From Bacteroidales bacterium (lineage in GTDB: Bacteria; Bacteroidota; Bacteroidia; Bacteroidales; UBA7960): a stretch of 7,524 nucleotides of DNA. This document shows positions 1 through 4,914 of the stretch, piece after piece. The translations under genes and the position numbers were made by a program. Each line of letters starts with the position of its first letter. The stretch's first letter is position 1. The notes beneath the pieces were generated by a model. It worked only from the letters and a program-made list of their open reading frames with translations, did no database searches and was not told where the DNA came from. The stretch spans positions 1-7,524 of the forward strand of contig SLOR01000329.1 in the NCBI GenBank assembly GCA_007132395.1, given 5' to 3'.

Positions 1-740
1 GCGCAGATGTTTTTACTGCCCTGTATTTTCACTTTTTAAAGCATAATCCTGCTTCCTTCTCCATGGATGGGAAAGGGGAGGATTTATTCTTTTTGTCCAA
101 TGGCCATTTGTCGGCTGTATGGTACAGTGTGCTGGCCCGCAGCGGTTATTTTGATGTGAAAGAACTGGGTACTTTTCGTAAAATTGATTCGCGCCTGCAG
201 GGGCACCCTGCCACTGAAGAGGGGCTTCCCGGGGTAAGAGTAGCCAGTGGTTCGCTGGGACAGGGGCTTAGCGTTGCTTGTGGTGCTGCCAATGCTAAAA
301 AACTCAATCAGGATGAGCACCTGGTGTATTGCCATATGGGTGATGGTGAGTTACAGGAAGGACAAATATGGGAAGCTGCCATGTATGCTGCTGCAAATAA
401 ACTTGACAACCTAATCGGTATTGTTGACTACAACGGAAAACAAATTGACGGACCTGTTGAAGAAATTTTGTCTCTGGGCGACCTGAAAGCCAAATGGGAA
501 GCTTTCGGTTGGCAAGTGCTGGAAATGAACGGCAATGATATGGAAGATATATTTAAGGTGATTCCCCAGGCACATGAAAAATGCGGAAAAGATAAGCCCG
601 TAGTAATACTTATGCATACTGAAATGGGTTACGGTGTTGACTTTATGATGGGAACTCATAAATGGCACGGTGCTGCTCCCAACGATGAGCAATTCCAGAA
701 TGCCATCGCTCAAATTGAGGAAACAATAGGTGACTATTAA
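1..740 (+). CDS. Transketolase N-terminal (TPP-binding) subunit, 5' end missing
   Basis: This is the N-terminal half of a split transketolase, a cytoplasmic TPP enzyme that moves two-carbon ketol units between sugar phosphates in the pentose phosphate pathway. The frame is open from the left edge: the first full codon is at nt 3 and reads ADVFTALYFHF, the usual early transketolase segment, so the ATG at 63 is internal and not the start. About 245 residues remain; the family is usually 270-285, so roughly 30-40 are missing. Visible family signatures, numbered from nt 3: SNGH (32-35), GSLGQGLS, the TPP/Mg motif GDGELQEGQ (from 113) ending at Asn144 in VDYNGKQIDG, and the active-site-type His222 in WHGAAP. 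It needs the C-terminal subunit encoded at 2329-3285, but an unrelated gene lies between. The exact sugar substrate cannot be read from sequence; family assignment is very secure. Confidence 0.95.
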   Translation, partial: ADVFTALYFHFLKHNPASFSMDGKGEDLFFLSNGHLSAVWYSVLARSGYFDVKELGTFRKIDSRLQGHPATEEGLPGVRVASGSLGQGLSVACGAANAKKLNQDEHLVYCHMGDGELQEGQIWEAAMYAAANKLDNLIGIVDYNGKQIDGPVEEILSLGDLKAKWEAFGWQVLEMNGNDMEDIFKVIPQAHEKCGKDKPVVILMHTEMGYGVDFMMGTHKWHGAAPNDEQFQNAIAQIEETIGDY

Positions 741-900
741 GGATAGAAGCGCAATGGAGGTGCTCACCCTTCACATTTTTACTTTCGGTTGTTGTGTAAT
801 GTTTTGAAACACAGCATTTGAATAATGAATGTGAAGCAACATTATTGCATCTTTTTCGTAAACCTGATAGAAGAACTCCATAGAAAGTAAATCACAGACT

Positions 901-2289
901 TTGAAAATAAGGTATTTCATATTTATGGTTATGCTGGCTGCAGCCACTTCGGGCATTGTAAAGGCACAGGCACCGCAGGCGCAGGTGGAGAAAGAACCTC
1001 CGCTTACACGTATCCTGTTTATCTTTGATGCCTCTCAGAGTATGTTTGCCCGCTGGCAAAGTGATATGCGCATCAATATTGCCCGCGATTTACTTATTGA
1101 GCTCCTTGATAGCCTTCAGCATCTTGATAATACCCAGCTTGCCCTGCGGGTTTACGGACATCAGAAACGATTCCCGCCCCAGGATTGCGATGACTCCAGA
1201 CTGGAAATTCCTTTTGCCGATAATAATGTATATCGCATCAAACAAAGGTTGCGAAGTATTACTCCCAGAGGAACCACTCCCATCGCCATGTCGCTGGAAA
1301 GAGCGCAACATGATTTTCCACCCTGTGATAACTGCCGCAATATTATCGTATTGATTACCGACGGTATTGAGGAATGCGGTGGCGACCCTTGCGCGGTGTC
1401 GCGCGAACTACAGCGAAAGGGCATCATTCTTAAACCTTTTATTATTGGTATCGGACGAGATTTCAGGGCGGATTTTGAGTGTGTTGGACAGTATTTTGAT
1501 GCCACCAGCGAGGTGGAGTTCCGCCAAAGTCTGAACATTGTAATCTCCCAGGCCCTTGACAATACCACAGCCCAGATAAATCTGCTGGATATTAAAGGCC
1601 TACCCATTGAAACCAATGTTCCCATTACCCTTTATGACAATGTAAGCGGAAAAATTATGGAGAATTTTGTGCATACTCTGAATCACAGGGGATTGCCCGA
1701 TACCCTCTATTACATGGATCCTCTCATTGAATATAATATGGTTGTGCATACCATGCCCCCGGTAAAAGTCAATAATATTAAAATTAATGCCGGCAAACAC
1801 AATATAATAGCTACTGATACTCCCCAGGGAAGCCTGACATTAATGGTGGGAGGGTCGCCACAGGTGGCATACAGGGCAATTGTGAGGAAACAAAATCAAA
1901 TGGAAACCCTTACAACCCAAACTTTCGGAACGACAGAAAAATACCTTGTGGGCAAGTATGACATTGAAATACTTTCCTTGCCCCGTATTCATGTGAAAGG
2001 AATAGAAATAGACCAAAGCCACAATACCAGTGTGGAAGTGCCTCAGCCGGGTATTGCCGTTATTCGTTTGCCGGCACAGGGCTATGCGAAAGTATTGCAT
2101 GAGGAGGGCAATGAATTAAAGGTTATTCATGTGATGCGCGAAACAGCACAGAGTGAAACCATTTATCTGCAGCCGGGAAGGTACAGGGTGGTGTACCGTT
2201 CCAGGGTGTCCAACCAGACTACTTTTTCCATCGACAGGGCTTTTACCATACAGTCCGGAATTTCAACCATGGTTAACCTAAGTAATTAG
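901..2289 (+). CDS. Secreted vWA-domain protein with C-terminal beta-rich repeats
   Basis: A predicted exported protein of 462 aa, function unknown. I place the start at TTG 901: it gives MKIRYFIFMV..., a signal peptide with Lys2 and Arg4 before the hydrophobic core and likely cleavage near KA-QA (about 22). The frame opens at 871 and has no ATG before 901; the in-frame ATGs at 925 and 931 would remove the charged n-region. Residues about 35-220 are a von Willebrand A domain with a complete MIDAS: D43-A-S45-Q-S47, Thr126 in GTTPI and Asp154 in ITDG, so metal-dependent ligand binding is plausible. The domain holds six cysteines (96, 142, 145, 159, 164, 194), consistent with disulfides outside the cytoplasm. 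The ECGGDPC and LRVYGH segments resemble the YfbK/'Ca-activated chloride channel-like' vWA group, a name that does not establish function. Residues about 224-462 form repeats of about 75 residues. No membrane anchor or sorting domain is evident. It lies between the two transketolase genes. Confidence 0.9.
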   Translation: MKIRYFIFMVMLAAATSGIVKAQAPQAQVEKEPPLTRILFIFDASQSMFARWQSDMRINIARDLLIELLDSLQHLDNTQLALRVYGHQKRFPPQDCDDSRLEIPFADNNVYRIKQRLRSITPRGTTPIAMSLERAQHDFPPCDNCRNIIVLITDGIEECGGDPCAVSRELQRKGIILKPFIIGIGRDFRADFECVGQYFDATSEVEFRQSLNIVISQALDNTTAQINLLDIKGLPIETNVPITLYDNVSGKIMENFVHTLNHRGLPDTLYYMDPLIEYNMVVHTMPPVKVNNIKINAGKHNIIATDTPQGSLTLMVGGSPQVAYRAIVRKQNQMETLTTQTFGTTEKYLVGKYDIEILSLPRIHVKGIEIDQSHNTSVEVPQPGIAVIRLPAQGYAKVLHEEGNELKVIHVMRETAQSETIYLQPGRYRVVYRSRVSNQTTFSIDRAFTIQSGISTMVNLSN

Positions 2290-2297
2290 CATTCAAC

Positions 2298-2322
2298 AAA
2301 TTTTTTTAAAAAAAATAAATTT
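2298..2322. promoter_or_regulatory. A/T tract upstream of the transketolase C-subunit gene
   Basis: The 39-bp gap between the vWA stop and the ATG at 2329 is almost pure A/T and contains a 14-bp self-complementary T7A7 core at 2301-2314. Such leaders are common in Bacteroidota, where low structure and A-richness replace a Shine-Dalgarno sequence. It could also be an upstream promoter element or a weak bidirectional terminator. No convincing -33 TTTG / -7 TAnnTTTG pair could be placed, so the role is open. Confidence 0.25.
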
Positions 2323-2328
2323 CTTACA

Positions 2329-3285
2329 ATGATTGAATATACTTATACCGAAAAACAAGATACCCGTTCAGGGTTTGGAGAAGGCCTTCTGGAAGCAGGG
2401 CGCAAATACCCCGAAGTTGTAGCATTGTGTGCCGACCTGGTGGGATCGCTGAAAATGGATGCTTTCATCAAAGAATTTCCCGAAAGATTTTACCAGATGG
2501 GAATTGCAGAAGCTAATATGATGGGCGTTGCTGCGGGATTAACCATTGGAGGTAAGATTCCTTTTACCGGTACTTTTGCCAACTTTTCCACCGGCAGGGT
2601 GTACGATCAGATTCGCCAGTCTATAGCCTATTCGGGTAAAAATGTAAAGATTTGTGCCTCTCACGCAGGTCTTACCCTGGGCGAGGACGGAGCCACACAC
2701 CAGATTCTGGAAGATATTGGTATGATGCGCATGTTGCCCCATATGACGGTAATAGTACCCTGCGATTTTAATCAGACCAAGGCTGCTACCCTGGCCGTGG
2801 CAGAGCATCAGGGACCTGTATACCTTCGTTTTGGCAGGCCTAAAGTACCTGTATTTACGGCCCCCGACCAGAAGTTTGAAATCGGAAAGGCACAGCTTTT
2901 GAGCCCCGGTACCGATGTGAGTATTTTTGCCTGCGGCCACCTGGTATGGGAAGCACTGGAAGCATGCAAGGTGTTACACGCAAAAGGCATCAGTGCCGAA
3001 ATAATAAATATTCACACCATTAAACCTTTGGATGTAAAAGCAGTCATAGAATCTGTAAGCAAAACCAGATGCGTGGTAACTGCAGAAGAACATCAGGTGT
3101 TTGGCGGTTTGGGCGACTGTATTTCTCATGTCCTTGCCGACCATTTCCCCGCACCCCAGGAAAGGGTAGCCGTAATGGATAAATTCGGTGAAAGCGGAAA
3201 ACCTGAGCAGCTTATGAAGAAGTACGGTCTGGATGCTGATCATATTGTTGCGGCTGCACAAAAAGTGATAGCCCGAAAAAGTTAA
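2329..3285 (+). CDS. Transketolase C-terminal subunit
   Basis: This is the second half of the split transketolase, 318 aa, a normal length for the C-subunit. It carries the pyrimidine-binding domain (about 1-175), which holds the TPP aminopyrimidine, and the transketolase C domain (about 190-318). Visible residues: Glu61 in GIAEANMMG, the glutamate that activates the cofactor; His112 in SHAGLTLGEDGATHQ, matching the catalytic-loop histidine of E. coli TktA; and the C-domain segment EEHQVFGGLGD. The start at 2329 follows an A/T-rich leader and begins directly at the family N-terminus. It should assemble with the subunit ending at 740. Its own gene is not adjacent to that partner but follows the vWA gene by 39 bp and precedes the sigma factor by 15 bp, suggesting a shared transcript with the latter. 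Related two-subunit TPP enzymes exist (1-deoxyxylulose-5-phosphate synthase-like), but the paired N-subunit favours transketolase. Confidence 0.95.
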   Translation: MIEYTYTEKQDTRSGFGEGLLEAGRKYPEVVALCADLVGSLKMDAFIKEFPERFYQMGIAEANMMGVAAGLTIGGKIPFTGTFANFSTGRVYDQIRQSIAYSGKNVKICASHAGLTLGEDGATHQILEDIGMMRMLPHMTVIVPCDFNQTKAATLAVAEHQGPVYLRFGRPKVPVFTAPDQKFEIGKAQLLSPGTDVSIFACGHLVWEALEACKVLHAKGISAEIINIHTIKPLDVKAVIESVSKTRCVVTAEEHQVFGGLGDCISHVLADHFPAPQERVAVMDKFGESGKPEQLMKKYGLDADHIVAAAQKVIARKS

Positions 3286-3300
3286 TATGCTTATCCTCCT

Positions 3301-3849
3301 ATGCACCAATATTCTGATGAAGAGTTATTAGACCTGTTCCGTAATTCAGACAATGCAAATTATGCGTTCAACCTGATTGTAAGGAAATACCAGGAGCGGG
3401 TTTACTGGCATGTAAGAAGGATGGTAATAGACCATGAGGATTCCAACGATATCGTACAAGATGTTTTTGTGAAAGCCTGGAAAGGCCTTGAAAAATTCAG
3501 GGCCGATTCCGGGCTTTTCACATGGCTGTATCGCATAGCCAGCAATGAAGCACTCACTTTTCTGAACAGGAAAAAGAAGTTTCTCTTCCTGCCTTTGCAT
3601 GACGTGGAGAATATGTTATCGCAAAAACTGGAAAGCGATACGTATTTTAGTGGCAACGAAATAGAGAAAAAACTGCAAAAGGCCATACTTACCTTGCCCG
3701 AAAAACAAAGAATAGTATTTAATATGCGTTACTATGACGAGGTAAAGTACGAACAAATGTCCCAAATTCTTGGTACGTCAGAGGGTGCACTGAAAGCATC
3801 CTATCATCACGCGGTAAAAAAAGTAGAAGAGTACCTGAAAGACGATTAA
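3301..3849 (+). CDS. ECF-type RNA polymerase sigma-70 factor
   Basis: A 182-aa group IV sigma factor that would direct RNA polymerase to a small regulon. Region 2 spans about residues 23-92, with the core-binding segment DIVQDVFVKAW (50-60) and the -10 recognition helix around FTWLYRIASNEALTFLNR. A short linker (about 93-122) replaces region 3, and region 4 (about 123-178) ends in a helix-turn-helix, YEQMSQILGTSEGALKASYHHA, given here as residues 150-171. Regions 1.1 and 3 are absent, as expected for ECF factors, and length is normal. The start lies 15 bp after the transketolase stop, too little space for a terminator plus promoter, so it is probably co-transcribed unless a promoter sits inside the transketolase gene. 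The next two genes encode a probable membrane anti-sigma factor and a Spy-like periplasmic protein. Family call is secure; the regulon and signal are unknown. Confidence 0.95.
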   Translation: MHQYSDEELLDLFRNSDNANYAFNLIVRKYQERVYWHVRRMVIDHEDSNDIVQDVFVKAWKGLEKFRADSGLFTWLYRIASNEALTFLNRKKKFLFLPLHDVENMLSQKLESDTYFSGNEIEKKLQKAILTLPEKQRIVFNMRYYDEVKYEQMSQILGTSEGALKASYHHAVKKVEEYLKDD

Positions 3850-3895
3850 ACCTTTCGCCTTTTCATCAGTCAAAGTAATAATAATTCAAAAGGAT

Positions 3896-4384
3896 ATGGA
3901 AAACGAGAACACCAGGAAAGAGCAGGAAGACTTTTCTCCCCTACTGAAAAAGTTGAAGGGGGAAAATGCATTCAGTACCCCGGAGGGTTATTTTGAAACT
4001 CTTCCTGAGCGCATTATGGAAAAGGCAATGCAAAAACCTGCGCGCAGATTTGCAGGAATATTGCCGGTGAAAGCTTTAAGGCCCGTAATACTTGCCTTGG
4101 GTGTTGTTTTTTTCGCGGTTATATCACTATTTTTATTTCAGAACAGAAACGACGACATTTACCTGAGCGAATCAGACGAAGCATTTTTCGATGATTACCT
4201 TGCATGGTACTCAGAGTATCAAACCGATGTGTATTATGATATTATCCTGGCTGCCGAAAACGGCAATGATACGGATATGTTTCCTGAAGGTTTTTTTGAG
4301 GATGAAGACATGATAGATTATATGATGATGTACAACGATTACTATATGGATCTTCCGCCTTTAGATGAGGAGGATTTTTGGTAG
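3896..4384 (+). CDS. Putative transmembrane anti-sigma factor with acidic tail
   Basis: A 162-aa single-pass membrane protein, not recognised as a named family. The N-terminal about 60 residues are hydrophilic and contain FSTPEGYFETLPERIM (26-41), a segment typical of small Bacteroidota proteins encoded beside ECF sigma factors. A basic stretch (KPARRF, KALR) precedes one hydrophobic helix at about 63-82, which by the positive-inside rule puts the N-terminus in the cytoplasm and the C-terminus in the periplasm. The tail after Arg84 has no Lys, Arg or His in 78 residues and about 25 Asp/Glu, with many Tyr, Phe and Met. There is no Cys or His in the whole protein, so the HxxxCxxC zinc anti-sigma motif is absent. 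Position between the sigma gene (46 bp before) and a Spy-like gene (47 bp after) is the main ground for the anti-sigma call, which is an inference. Confidence 0.8.
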   Translation: MENENTRKEQEDFSPLLKKLKGENAFSTPEGYFETLPERIMEKAMQKPARRFAGILPVKALRPVILALGVVFFAVISLFLFQNRNDDIYLSESDEAFFDDYLAWYSEYQTDVYYDIILAAENGNDTDMFPEGFFEDEDMIDYMMMYNDYYMDLPPLDEEDFW

Positions 4385-4431
4385 TTTCCTATTATTGGAA
4401 TTGTTTTTTTTTGACACCTAATTATTACACC

Positions 4432-4911
4432 ATGATACAACATTTTATTCGTTCGGGTTTTGTAATCCTGATTATACTTTTTATCTGCGGAGTAAAACCC
4501 GCCGAGGCACAGCGTGGGCAATGGCAGGAGCGCCAACGTGAAATGGAAAGCCGGCGTATTGCCTGGATTACCCAACAAGTTTCTCTTACCCCTGCCGAAG
4601 CTAAGGTATTTTGGCCTTTATATACTGAGTATAATGAAAAGCGCAACGAGATGATGCTGCGCCACCGCAGCCAGCGCCGTCAGGTTACGCAGCTGGAAAA
4701 ACTGAGCGAAGCGGAACTCATGGAGTTGGCCGATGCGGATATAAGTAACATGGAAGAAATGGCTGCATTGCGCAGAGGGTATCACGAAAAATTTAAAGAG
4801 ATACTGCCCCTGAAGAAAGTCATTGAGCTTTACGAAGCTGAAAGGAATTTTAACCGCAGGTTATACCAGGAGGGGCGGCGAAATCAGAGCGAGGGACGCG
4901 GAAGAAACTAA
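4432..4911 (+). CDS. Spy/CpxP-like periplasmic protein, putative sensor of the ECF sigma factor
   Basis: A 159-aa exported, helical protein. I start at ATG 4432, giving a standard signal peptide (MIQHFIRSGF then a hydrophobic core) with cleavage likely at AEA-Q after residue 26. The longer reading from TTG 4378 adds 18 residues, overlaps the previous gene and spoils the signal n-region. Cys19 is not in a lipobox (preceded by L-F-I), so a lipoprotein is unlikely. The mature chain carries a degenerate LTxxQ pattern: LTPAEAKVFWPLYTEY (52-67) and, later, KEILPLKKVIELYEAE (122-137), the layout of Spy/CpxP/ZraP proteins. In many Bacteroidota such genes follow ECF sigma and anti-sigma genes and are labelled sensors of ECF sigma factors. 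The C-terminus is Arg/Gly-rich. Chaperone or sensing activity is inferred from family and context, not shown. Confidence 0.85.
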   Translation: MIQHFIRSGFVILIILFICGVKPAEAQRGQWQERQREMESRRIAWITQQVSLTPAEAKVFWPLYTEYNEKRNEMMLRHRSQRRQVTQLEKLSEAELMELADADISNMEEMAALRRGYHEKFKEILPLKKVIELYEAERNFNRRLYQEGRRNQSEGRGRN

Positions 4912-4914
4912 GGC

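Noticed and set aside
63..65. ATG 63 as the start of the transketolase N-subunit
   Set aside because: The frame runs open to the left edge and the upstream codons encode conserved family sequence (ADVFTALYFHF), so this Met is internal.
821..856. AT-only stem AATAATG / CATTATT followed by a short T run after the transketolase N-subunit gene
   Set aside because: Seven A/T-dominated pairs with a 12-base loop are too weak to call a terminator; the rest of 741-900 shows no clear promoter either.
1161..1625. Long open frame on the - strand inside the vWA gene
   Set aside because: It lies fully within a gene with clear domains, shows no family motif or own leader, and is best explained as a shadow of the real frame.
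3295..3300. CCTCCT directly before the sigma factor ATG
   Set aside because: It is the complement of a Shine-Dalgarno sequence, in the wrong sense to bind 16S rRNA, and most likely chance.
4404..4416. Run of nine Ts followed by TTGACA before the Spy-like gene
   Set aside because: TTGACA is only 15 bp from the ATG, so a matching -10 box would fall inside the gene, and this is not the Bacteroidota promoter form. The T run has no preceding stem, so it is not a terminator, and phase variation cannot be argued from one sequence.
4378..4431. Longer start (TTG 4378) for the Spy-like protein, overlapping the previous gene
   Set aside because: It adds an 18-residue leader in front of a signal peptide that is complete from ATG 4432, so the extension is unlikely to be translated.
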